This document shows positions 24,301 to 35,500 of a stretch of 64,000 nt of DNA, piece by piece (position 1 is the stretch's first letter; every line of letters starts with the position of its first letter). A program made the translations under genes and the position numbers. This stretch comes from Sanderia malayensis. Its lineage: Eukaryota; Cnidaria; Scyphozoa; Semaeostomeae; Pelagiidae. The notes beneath the pieces are model-generated. The model saw only the letters and a list, made by a program, of their open reading frames with translations, was not told the origin of the DNA and did no database searches. The stretch is taken from positions 1,798,001 through 1,862,000 of the forward strand of contig RQOL01000466.1 in assembly GCA_013076295.1 (NCBI GenBank), written 5' to 3'.

Positions 24301-27300
24301 CAACAAACATTAAAACTTACATCTCACAACAGAGAAACTCGAATGAACATCTCATCTCAGCCACTAAACAAGGACCGACTATCTCACTCCCACTCGGTGA
24401 AAATACAGAGAGCAATAATGAAAACATAAAGTCCTCGCATCTGCGCATTACCATTCGCAGATTACATCATTGTCGGTGCTGTTGGCCACGGACCATATGA
24501 TGTCATTGAAATCAATGGAGCAGTTCAATTGCACGCTTTGCTAAAGACGACCGCGCGAGAAGGCGACAGTAGCTGCTGGGCTACTTTCCATATAAAGCAC
24601 TAACTAGCTTGTAGTTTTCGGAAAAACATGCAGGCTGTGAACATTAATTAGAGGGCAAAGCAGCACGAAGGATACGATCTAAAATTATGCTGAAATATAC
24701 GAGCCTTGTGGAGGCTTATTTACTGCATATGTAAATTTGTTAGATCTCTTTGTAAAACATGTCTCGTGAAGGGAAGTATCAGCCCTCTTTCACACAAGAC
24801 TGTTCCGACGAGAATGAATTCTATTTGACCCGGCCGTTTTTAAAGCAATCAAATTTGAGCCCACTCAACAAAAAGGGAACTCAAGCCGCTTAAATTCTTC
24901 AGATAAACGATATAACTTCATCAATCAATAGCCCCCGGCTTCAAATCCCTTCCCCATAGCAATAACAGAATACATACAGCAGGTGTTTGGGGGGTAAAAC
25001 TTCAAACAGAGGAAGACCCAATGAACATTCAGTAGGAAGCATGTAGATCCGCTCAGACTGTGAAAAATGAAAACTCCCTAAGCAAGTGCGGGAAATAACT
25101 GGTACCAGTGAGCAAGCATAGTCTTGCTGTAAGCGTGACTGCCTGCCAATTAACGTTCTATCTAATTGCTAATAATCAACATGAATTTGCCATTAGATAA
25201 CGAGATAATTAATGCTTTCGCAACTGCAATCATTGACCAACCGTGGACTGGTAAACAAACAATAAAGAAACAAGCGTTTTAAGAACTTAACTAATATATG
25301 TATATATTTGAAAAAATAACTGCAATATTTAAGGGCTCAAAGTTTGCAAAATAGCGTTATTATCGTATGCTAAAACTGCCCTCGTAATACTGCGGACTCG
25401 AGACTGCGTTGTTGAGCGTTCACTCAAACGCTCTACCAATTCATCGTAGTTAGTGTATTAAACAAACACGATTGACTGGTTTAAACTTGTATACGAAGTT
25501 TATAAATATACTGCCACGAACATTAAATGATAGCGTATGCTTCAAGATATACCTTGTATGCTTCAACATATATCGCTCAATATATATGTCGTAGGTTTCA
25601 GCATATATAGCATATGTCGTAGGCTTCAATTGTATTATTAAACAACTCTGAACTTACGCTTCGTGAATTTCTCTTCAAACTAAGCACAGACGTGCGTGTT
25701 GAAAACAAACCCGAACGCTATTCTGAAGTGTCTTCCAGCAAATGAAGGCAAGGCTATGCAAACATGTTTTTATGTTATTTCGTTCGTCAAAAGGTCGGTC
25801 TCTAGTAAAGCATTCACCGAAGAAAACACCGGCTTCAAGCTATGTGATTATGTGGAGTTCCTCGCAGGCTCAATAACACGAACAGGTGCAGCACACGACT
25901 GACAGTGGCGAACACAATTCGCAGCCCTTCGGAGCCTCAACAAACCATAGTACGTTCACGTCTGCTTATAATTGCGGCCAATAAAAGATGCTCTAAAAAC
26001 ACCCAGCTATTTACTTTCCTTCCAATCCGCACGCGATGAGCAATTTTTAATAACCGATTTCGTATGCCCAGTCCTCAAACGGGCAATTCACATCTAATTT
26101 GGAAAACACAATCCAAAATACCATTGGGTTATCATTAATGTGATCAATATGAATTGAGTCACAGAGAAGCGCGAACAATAAGATAGTATTTCACAACCAA
26201 TTTCCTGACACTATTCTGATATGACTGGAGAAAAGGGGATTGCTAACATTCAAAAAATCCTCGGTTAGGTAATTCCAGTACCCCCTCCTCAACACACCCT
26301 GCAACAGGATTGCATTCTCATTATCACGTAGCCTCGTATTCAAGTAATTATTGTAATCACGTGTTTCATGTCAATCGATGTCAATCATTAAATGTATAGT
26401 ATAAATGGCTTCTTATATTCATATCTCGGTGATTACATAATTGCATGAACAGATTCTTTTTTTAGTGTTTAATTACTACGTAATGGTAGCTCTACCGCCA
26501 TTACAACCCACACACATATTAGAGCAACTTAAAATAAACTATTTGCAATCGGCAAGCTTCTGAATATGAACAGGTGAATAAGATTGCAAACTAACCTTCT
26601 CTGTAGTTGGTGGTTTTGATGGTGCAGCCACTGGTGCAACTGCTATAAATGGTTGAACAGTATCGCTTACACTTGACACGGCTGGTAGACTGACTGGAGT
26701 TGCTTTTTTAAAATCCTACAACGAAGAGTTTTCCTCCTCAATTGAAATGTTTCACCTTCTGGGACTTTGCAATAACATCTAGCAATTGATCAAGGTATTG
26801 CAAGTTATTTAGAGGAGCAATAGAATGAAATGATAAGGGTATCGTGGGGACCTGGGACGGCTATGATAACTAATGATGACATCACTTCCTGCAAAATGAT
26901 ACTTTAACCATGATGTGTTTGGGTCACTCTCTCCCAGCTCTAGACAATTAGTTTTAGCTCCTCAAGCTCCATCTTCTCGGTGAATCAGATAGCAACATGG
27001 ATTTAGATCAAACCGATGTAATTATGAGAACATCAATAAAGTCAAGATTACCTGGTCAAAGGGATTTGGCTCTGGTAGGCCTTCAAAAAGTTCTCCGCCT
27101 TCGGCTGTCTTTGGTAGAAACCTTGTTGGGGTTGGTGTTTGATCTAAGAAATGGGCCACAATAAAAAATCAGTCAATCTCAAAGGTGCAAATTGTTACTT
27201 ATAATGTAGATAGATGTTCTGTTTATAGCTTTGCAACTTTGTTGACAATTACTACACTGATTTTTAATGATGTGGAATTTGTCATGAGGAGCAGCAATCT

Positions 27301-28059
27301 CAAATAGGTATTGATAGATAGTAAGCCGTAAAGTGATATTTCATTACCAACAAGAGACTCCCCGGGTCTCAATCCGATACTCAAGGAAAGCTGGTGCTTC
27401 TGTCGATGAACTGATAAATGATCACTGTTTGCAAATTTCTGAAAAAATTTGAAATTTATGTAAATTTCTTCAACTAACCTTGATCGGGGTATTTCATACA
27501 TGTTATGTTGTCCCACACTCTCCCCATCACAACAACCCTTTCTCTTCCCTCTACAATTTATACCCTTTTGTATGAGCATGTCGAAATAAGGAGCAGAGCT
27601 TTCTGCAGGCGTTACGCTAGCTATTAATAAACAAAGTGAACAGAACACGGATGTGTGAATGCTGAAGCCAAGACATATTTTAACGAGGGCTTTCGAGTTT
27701 TTACAAAAAATGGAAGACTTCGTCCAAAGTCTTAATTTGAAAGTCGTCTTCTCGTCGAGGAACTGTTCATAATGCTAACTTATGCCTCAAACAATCCACC
27801 GCTGAAGACATGTTTTCAAATACACAGAATAACACACGATGGAGAGTATTGTAGAACAGACAAATTTAATCGATGACATAATATTCCACCAATAATCACA
27901 AGGCAGCTTTTAATGTAGGCCTACGTCATTCTAATTTCTGACACGAATAAACATGCCGAAAAGATGGTAGAAAAAGAACATATAGTCGATCGATTGGAAA
28001 AAGCATACCTGATCGCAGTTTGGAGCATCACATACAAATGGCTTATCATCCTTTTCCAT
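21352..28059 (-). CDS. ATF2/ATF7-like: ATF2/ATF7-type bZIP transcription factor
   Basis: Stress-responsive CRE-binding factor, acting in the nucleus as a homodimer or with Jun (family knowledge). Ten exons: 28059-28009, 27438-27348, 27143-27052, 26715-26596, 23670-23493, 23303-23128, 22502-22261, 22103-22032, 21932-21836, 21648-21352; 1416 nt, 471 aa, all phases close. Human ATF2 has 505. The N-terminal C2H2 finger (FVCDAPNC ... HLSVHRQKH, residues ~8-34) is split by the first intron. It is followed by DQTPTPTRFL, with Thr ~50 and ~52 matching the JNK/p38 sites of ATF2 (Thr69/71). A Gln run lies near 22385-22425. The basic region (RRKRFLERNRAAASRCRQKR) and leucine zipper span ~325-390. The middle serine/proline-rich part is poorly conserved. 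Introns after the finger exons are long (2.9 kb after 26596). The start is the first ATG of the finger exon; upstream non-coding exons are possible. Confidence 0.95.
22385..22425 (-). repeat. CAG/CAA repeat encoding poly-Gln in ATF2-like gene
   Basis: Read on the minus strand it is a run of CAA/CAG codons giving QQHQQQQQQQQ. The codons are mixed, so slippage should be modest. It lies in the low-complexity linker before the bZIP domain. Confidence 0.8.
23735..23810. repeat. CA/CAA-rich microsatellite
   Basis: Runs of ACACACACAAACACACAC mixed with ACAACAACAACA, just upstream of the splice acceptor of the ATF2-like exon at 23670-23493. On the gene strand it is GT/TTG-rich. The long valine-rich frames here are artefacts. 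Confidence 0.85.
25385..25450 (-). repeat. tRNA-like fragment, possible SINE head
   Basis: On the minus strand GATGAATTGGTAGAGCG resembles a tRNA D-arm (box A), and GTCTCGAGTCC, about 30 bases on, resembles box B. An acceptor stem does not close convincingly, so this is not called as a working tRNA. A tRNA-derived SINE or tRNA pseudogene inside the ATF2-like intron is the best reading. Confidence 0.4.
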
Positions 28060-28780
28060 CCTGCTGGTTTATATTTCTGTGTAGGATCTTAAAACAAGAG
28101 ATAAATTACTTTCGACCTCCGCGTTGCGTTGGTTGAATTAATATCACCTAGCTTCTGTTCTGCTTGCCTTGTGCCTAGGCTCCTTCTACAATGGCGGATG
28201 TTTGGAAAAATATGATAAATTTTTAAAAAGAGCTTGATGCGAAATGTTGTTTTCTCAACTCATTCAATAAATTCTACTCCACTGTTAGCTTAAAATTTAC
28301 TACAAGTATCTTATATTTTCCATCGTCTGTTAAATAGGTATACTTTCTGGTTCCACTTTCACAACCCTACCTTTCTTTAATGGCATGACGCAAACACTAT
28401 TTATAGAAATGACATCATTTTTATAACGTTATTCATTGGGGTTTTTTGCATGAACCGCCTGCAATGACCCCCAAACAATGTTATTCTTCTCGAGATGACA
28501 TAAATCCTTTCCCCTTGGTGTACGAGTTGAAAGATAAAACACGGAGAAGATAAATGTGCAAAAATATCGTATATTTCATAATCTTAAGCATCATTCGTTA
28601 CATTAAATTTCACAACAAAATACCTAATTAATTTATAAATAAAATCATTATGGTCACATTTTGGGTTTTCAAATATTTATATACATATCATTGATAGTTA
28701 ACCTTTGAGGCACTTCGATTTAAATAATTTACAAACAACAATTCATTTAAGAGCAACAATAAACAAAGTTTTTATCATTT
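28060..28780. other. intergenic: KLHL18-like 3' end / ATF2-like 5' flank
   Basis: Separates two genes on the same strand. No exon seen. The part near 28060-28200 should hold the ATF2-like 5' UTR and promoter; no TATA box is evident. Confidence 0.4.
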
Positions 28781-31064
28781 TCAGGAAATTCTCGGTAGAA
28801 CGCCGGCCCCCACACCGCCATCATGCATACCCATTTCGGTGGCCACCTCCCAATTATTGGCCCACGGGTCATAGACCTCGACAGAGTTCAAATTGGACAC
28901 TCCGTTATAGCCGCCCACGGCGTATATCTTGTACCCCAACGAGACGACGGACACTCTGCTCCTTCGCTGCGTCATCGACGCGATAAAGTTCCAGCTGTTT
29001 GTGGAAGGATCGTAGAATTCGACGGTGCTGAGAAACGAAGAGCCATCATAGCCGCCGCATGCGTACACGCGGTTGTTGAGGACGGTTAAGCCAAGCCTGC
29101 AACGCCGCACCATCATTGGCGCGGCGAAAAGCCACTGTTTGTTCGTGCAATCGTATACTTCAACGGTATTGAATATCGACATGCCGTCATGACCGCCCGC
29201 CGCATACAGTTTTCCGTTGAGCGTCACAACGCCAGTAGCGCTACGCATTGTCGACATGCAAGCGACGAATTTCCATTGGTCTATTTCTGGGTCGTAGCAC
29301 TCGACGCTGTTCAATGAACAGTTGCCATCATAGCCACCAACTACGTAGATTTTGCCATCCATTACTGCAGCTCCGACTGCACTTCTTCGGAAATTCATTG
29401 GATGCACTCTGCTCCATCTAAAAAATCAATGAAAATTTCCTTAATACAATCTGGTATCTGCTTACTTTCACAACCCCTTCTTGCTGCCGGAAGAGAGCAG
29501 ACACAATACCCTCCAGTAAATGAACATCAATGTGTTATCTTTATTATTCTTTGTGTTATGTTGTCTTTATTCTGAATGCTTCTTCCTTCTATTTTGCTAT
29601 ATGAAGTCAGATGGCTTAACACCAAGGCATTGACATTTTTCCTCAGCTTTAAATGCTTACATGTTCACAAAAACCATCCATGTTGAACACACAAGAGGCA
29701 AAACATGAAAATATCAAATGGGGCTGCTCATGTGGTTACATCCCATAAATCTTTTGACAGCTTTTTATGTTTCATGAGATTTTCAATGTTTTCAGAACAT
29801 TTTCGAAAATATTATGATACATGATATTCTTTGTTATGATAAACGATTGATATTCATCCGATTTTCTCTCTATACTATCTTACAAATATCTGTTGATAAA
29901 ATTTTCTCCCATAACAGAGCACACTCACCTGCATGTGAGAGAGTCAAATTTCTCAACATCATTCAGTCTGACATTGCCATCAAACCCACCGATTGCATAC
30001 AAATTGCCATTGAGAACAGCCACACCAACACGACTTCTCTGAATGGTCATAGGTGGAACAGGCATCCAAGTGCACAGAACTGTATCATACCTCTCAACAG
30101 TTGATAAGGAATTCCCAGCTGATGTCAAGCCACCAACAATGTAAATCAACCCAGCAGCCTCACTGCATCTCCGTGGAGATGTTCTAAGGCTTCTCAGTTG
30201 TTTTCTTCTTTCCGGCATCAGCATGTAGTCCTTTGCTTCGTCTATGAGATCTCTGCAGTGTATGTTGCTGTGGACTATCTCTTCAGCTAAAACCCTGTCA
30301 CTGAGGTATTGCGGAGGGAGCAGAGACAAACGTACTTGCTCTAACAGAGTAGGTAAATGTACTTTACGTTCTTCGACATCTTGCTTTACCCACCTAAGAA
30401 CAGCCTCAAATACCTGTTCCTCTGAATGCACATTCAGATCATCTTTCGAAATCAAATCAGAGATGCCTTCTAGGGGCAGCTGGAAGAACTCCTCTGAATT
30501 GGAAACTTCAACAAAGTTCTTCTCAAGGAACGATTTTGCAGCAGTGAGAAGTTTCTCACACGAGAATGTATCAGCAAGACTTTTCACTGTGATGCAATTT
30601 GTAGGATGTAGTTTCCTGAGAAGGTAATTTTCGCTTGCCTCCTTCACAGATTCTATCTGCAGTAAAGATGCACCAGAAAGTAAATATTGGACATTGTCCG
30701 TTGTCAAATTAAGTACTCCACCGTAAAGAAAGTCAACAAGATTTTCCAGTGCTTCTTGGTTTATTTCTTTGAGGGTAACTCTTTCCATACTCTTTTCAGC
30801 CATGTTTGTCGTGAACATTGCGTTGAAATAGGCACTGGTTGCGGCCAATACAACTCGATGCGCTTTGGTTTCTTTGCCTTCGGCAACAAGTGTAACATCA
30901 CAGAATAAATTCGCTTTCCGCAAGTTATTTAAAGCTGCAAATGATCCAGTTAGTAGATTAGGCCTTGAGGATAAGCAAAATGTATCAGTTTCATTCAACA
31001 TTCCCTGATTTTCCCGTGTTTTAAGGAACTCTGAAACATCTGTTGATTGGGTTTGCTTCGCCAT
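28781..31064 (-). CDS. KLHL18: KLHL18-type BTB-BACK-Kelch protein
   Basis: Substrate adaptor of a cullin-3 ubiquitin ligase (family knowledge). Two exons: 31064-29929 and 29417-28781, joined in phase 2 (AG + ATGG), giving 590 aa against 574 in human KLHL18. The BTB domain is at ~35-150 (FCDVTLVAEGKETKAHRVVL), BACK at ~155-260, then six Kelch repeats from ~300 to the end, each with the GG pair and the Y...W pattern (for example IYVVGGYDG, LYAAGGHDG, VYACGGYDG). The last repeat ends NNWEVATEMGMHDGGVGAGV, close to the KLHL18 C-terminus. KLHL18 rather than KLHL20 is chosen from the MLMPERRKQL linker and the overall repeat spacing. The start follows from the first ATG of the open exon; the RRM gene ends 213 bp upstream. 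Confidence 0.93.
29418..29928. other. single intron of KLHL18-like gene
   Basis: 511 bp, GT-AG, AT-rich. Nothing else seen. Confidence 0.8.
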
Positions 31065-31277
31065 TTTCGAAGATTGAGATTCTTTTGCTGAATGCTGAGC
31101 TTAATTTACGCATGCGCAAAATAATAATTAAATTATTCCTTGGTCAGGAATAATAATTAAATCTTGTTTGATATCAGAATCATAAAAATAGGAGAATATA
31201 AATATTGGGCTGTTAAAGGCAGCCATGTAGTTAAAAAACCCGTGTCTTGAAATTTAATAAAATCATAAATTACAAAA

Positions 31278-32300
31278 TTATTTCTCTTTAAAAACTTTTG
31301 TTTTTGGTGGAGTTTCATTGCACTCAGGTCTTCGTTTTCGGGATTTCTTCTTCTTTAACGATTTATCTATAACTGTTAAGTCAGGTTTAGAATCAAATTG
31401 ACTCTGCAAACTACTGTTGTTATTGTCTTTCTTATTCCTCTTTTTATTAGTCTTTTTCTTTTTCTTATCTCCCTTACAACTTCCTTCAATTTTGTTATTT
31501 TCAGACTGATCTTCATTTGTCTTTGAGAAATCAATCTTTTTCTCAATTTTATGTTGTTCATAAACATCATCTTTAGCTCCTTTCTGACTTTTGGCATGAT
31601 CACGTTTTCTCTTATTCACTTTCTTATTTTTTGTCACTATCTTTTCTTTTCTTTTTTCACTCTTACCACCCCCTCCACAAGTAACTTCAACATTGATTTT
31701 TCTTCTCTGAAACTGTGTATGATGAAAGTTCAATGATTTCTGTCAAATAAAGAAGAAAGTTAGATAGTATTCATCTCATAGAGAATAAATTTTCAAGAAT
31801 ATTGAAACAAAAGCAAACATAATTACTTGTTGACTTTTCGGATTATCAAACTCCAGAAATCCACAACCCTTCGACTCTCCAGATATCCTTGTTAATAAGC
31901 GAACCTCTTTCAATCCCTCTACAATTTAAAACAACAAAAATCACAACAATCAGATCAGAGGAAAGAAATTGTTAAAAATTAAAAATTAAACCAGCTTTAC
32001 ATAAAATAAAAACCTATTGCTTTAAAATGCTCCGTTATTTCCTCTTTGGTGGCAGTAAATGGCAGATTTCCTAAAAGATTAAGATATTTGATGAAAACAA
32101 CTAAATGATTGATTTGCCTAGGCCTACTATAGGCCTATGAGACAAGACATGCTTCAAGTCTATAATATAAAACAGTAGTACTTCACAAAACTGATCTTAC
32201 CAATGAAAACAATGAACCGAGACTTTGACCTCTTCTCTTGCTCCTTCTTTTCTCCCTTACTCGTTCCGTCATCACCAGGTTTACTTGACTTTTCAGCCAT
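31278..32300 (-). CDS. small single-RRM, Lys-rich protein, Nop6-like
   Basis: Four exons: 32300-32201, 32070-32014, 31918-31827, 31739-31278; 711 nt, 236 aa. The RRM is at ~27-105, with RNP2 FIVFIGNLPF and RNP1 SKGCGFLEF. It ends in INVEVTCGGGGKSEKRKEKI. This INVE.T.GGGGKS..R tail is what I associate with the fungal Nop6 / S. pombe C365.04c type of ribosome-biogenesis RRM proteins. The remaining C-terminus (~110-236) is lysine-rich with repeated KKKKK clusters, fitting a nucleolar protein. RBM34 and similar nucleolar RRM proteins are alternatives. The start is the first ATG, followed by a basic/acidic leader. It lies 223 bp from the canopy gene stop and 213 bp from the KLHL18-like start, all on the minus strand. 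Confidence 0.8.
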
Positions 32301-32523
32301 AATATTGTGCTTGAGAGAGTTAATATATTTGGCTTCAAGTTTAGGCCATATAGAAAGTTATAGGCTCAAAAGCCACGTGGTGCTGGCTTGTGAAACAGGC
32401 AACACATGGTGCTGAGGGTAACTGTTTTAGAGGACAATACAAGTCGTCCCACTGGGCCGTCCAAGAGCAACAGAAAAAACAATGACTTCGGACTTAATCC
32501 ACTAAATCAGAATAAATTATTTT

Positions 32524-35500
32524 CTACATTGCAAACGTAGTTTTATGAGAGTTCTGTGTTTTCCTAAAGTCTTTTGCTCTTTTTTCTGCCGTCTTCTTAG
32601 CATTTGTCTCGATCTGCTTCACAAATTTGTCAACGATATCTGTACTCTGGGTCAGACAAGCTAAAATAAACCCAAAAGTTCAATGAATAATACATAAGTG
32701 AGAAATAGCTCAAAATAAGAAAGATATAGACATTATTTTAAAGTTACAATGTTTAAAGACCACAAACACAATCCTCTTCACGGTGTTTAAAGACCAATCT
32801 TACAAACCTCGCTTACTGCTCTTTTTTAAAACTCTATCTGCACATAACCACTCCAAAGGATCTTTCGATTGATATTTGAAAAACCAATTTATTATCCTAT
32901 CTTCTTCTGTTTCAATTAATGTTTCACACTAAAAAAACAAAAAGTTATAGCTCAGCTCAAGCCATAAATGTAGAAATGCCTCAATATAAAATTATTGTTA
33001 AATGCTGCAAGAAATGAAAATAATAATGTTAGTGGATTGTCAGCAAAGCCAATGGCGTAGATAGGAAATTTTATGAGGGGGGCGAGAATTTCCGACAAAA
33101 ATTTAAGTATGAATATAAGATAAGGAACTTAGCTAAAACTGAAGATACTAACAGAAGACATTTATTTTCCGACAAGATCAGAAATATATACATAGAGATA
33201 GGATATATACTAAACTAGAGAGCTAACTCCTATTGTTTCGGTCATAGCGAGGCTGAAACTTTGTGCGCCATCTTGTTGACGGGAGAAGTTGCGAGAATAT
33301 TCAATGCACGGCAATGTCTGGAGCTCACCTAAAGTTTAAATTTAAAGCTTATAGCGTGATTCGAAAACTAAATTCCAAAATTTTTACCAGTTTCTAAATA
33401 AGTATGTATGTGGAAACCTGTCTATGGTATTAAAATTTCTGCAAAATATTGCAAATGCCTACATTTTGTCAATTTGTAAGTACTTGAAAATCTCTTGACT
33501 TTTTTCGTAGGCCAAAATTGTTTCTTAGTTTTCTGATTTTTTCTCATACAAATAACAACGTATTTGGGTGGTGAACAAAATAATCTATTTTTATATTGAT
33601 ATGAAGCAAGAATGACAAAAATCTAACAAGAATGAACAGAGCAACAGGCTTTTTTAGGATCTAGGCCAATCTATCAAATGATATGAAGACAATTGAAAAA
33701 TACAAAGAGAAATCCGTTTTGTAAAAATATTTAAAATAAAATGAAAACAAAATCAACACAATACAATAAAAATATGATTTGTGTCCTATTTTTGAACTAA
33801 AATTTGCGTTATTTTAACTTTGTCTGGATGTTTCCACGCTCTAAGTTGTTGATCCCGTCCTTCATGTCCCGCCTCCCGCTCCGGCTCCACACATGCACGC
33901 AGCCTTCATAACAGCAATTGTGTTGCTATCCAGTTTACCATTCTGAGCAATTTTCAGTTCTTTATCTGCTGATTTTCATGCCATGCATGATGCGAAGAGC
34001 TCGCATTTTTCGACCGTACTTCAGTTGTTTTTACTGTAATTTCCTCGATATAAACAAGCCTTTCTGGTCTCTGCGGTGGCGCTCCTTGCTCAAGAAGGCA
34101 CCTAAAAATCACCGGGCCTAAAATAAATGATAACAACTAAAGTTTAATTTGTTGATACTAAAAAATACTACAAATACTGACCTTGTATTAATATCGAGCA
34201 TATACAACAGGTCTTAGAAGCTGTCAATAGCACTTATTTCTATGCTATGAATGATATAATAGATACAAATGCAGCAACAACAGAACAGGGCGATTCTCAA
34301 AAAGAAAACAAGGGGGTGGTCGGTTCTCGGTTGTATGAAATAATCAAAAGATTTATTTTACCAAACCAATTCATCATGTATGTTAAAATTGCCCTGTTCC
34401 AATGTTCATTAATAAAAATTGTTATGTGTATGTTTGATGTCTCTTCTGTTTTTATGGGACAGGGTCCTCCATGCCGCTCCACTACTTCTAAAGCTTATAT
34501 ACTAAAATAAAACAAAAAATACTGTACCTTCCACGATGTTCAGACGTTCAAAATGTGTGAAAAGGTCTCTCCTTTACCATTCGTTGCTTCTCAGTCTTTA
34601 AATTTTACTGGATCATACTAAAAATCCATGTTTTTGCCTATGTGATAGACATTTACGCATTGAAGTCAGTACTTTTACCCGTCAAAAACTCCCGTCAACA
34701 AGATGGCCGAAAAGGGTCACCTTTCCGGAGCCTCGTTCGCACTCTAGTTTAGTATATATCCTATCTCTATGAATATATATAGGTACTGCGCAGGAGCATA
34801 TGTGACGTGACGCTGGTTGATGATTTATTGCGGAACGAAGGACCCGGCCTAAATTTATTGAATTTCAAAAAACGTTGTAAAAATTAATACTTTTGCATAT
34901 ACTGGATAATATGTATGCTCAAATCAAAAGTAAGTGACATGGTTTTAACATCCCACAAGCTCACTGAAATATTAGCTCATGCGACACGAGATTTTACTGA
35001 AATATTCCAGAACTTTACCAAAATCTGAATTTTCAACTTGTGTAAAACCACACGGTTTTGCTTGCTAAAGGTTCCACAGCGAAGAAAATCAATTATTTTC
35101 AGCCTAAGTGACTTAACATATGTAACGGAATATCACGCCGCTACAATTCTTTGAATTGATTCACTTGTATAAGGGATAGGTATAAGTATAGGTATAATAA
35201 CAGTGATCTGCCACACACAACTGCGTTTCTTTTCGAATTTGAGAAGTGTTGCATTTGCTACTACTTTAGTAAGTTTTTGGATATCAAAATCCTGTCACTT
35301 ACCTTTAATTAGAGCTCACATATTATATCTAGTACATCCAAGATTTTTAATTCAAGAACTGTCTTGGTCATTCGAATAATTTAGGCCGGTTGCATCGCTA
35401 CGTAAAAAATAAACAAAATACCGACATTTGAAACGTTTTTTGTCATTATCGAAATTTTACTAGTATCCTCATATTATATGCTCTGCAACAGTATGCATAT

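Larger units (their letters stand above)
23671..26595. other. long ATF2-like intron; mostly featureless
   Basis: The 2.9 kb intron between the exons ending at 26596 and starting at 23670. It contains a CA-rich microsatellite at 23735-23810, repeated TATATGTCGTAGG(T/C)TTCA words near 25538-25630, and a tRNA-like fragment at 25385-25450. The open frame at 25696-25902 (+) has no recognisable similarity. An alternative promoter or exon cannot be excluded. Confidence 0.5.

Noticed and set aside
25696..25902. 68-codon plus-strand frame in ATF2 intron
   Set aside because: No similarity, no splice or promoter context; typical length for chance.
32808..32928. Canopy A exon 5 extended to donor GTTTGT at 32807
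   Set aside because: Same phase, but it would insert extra residues and break the conserved LK..TCL spacing.
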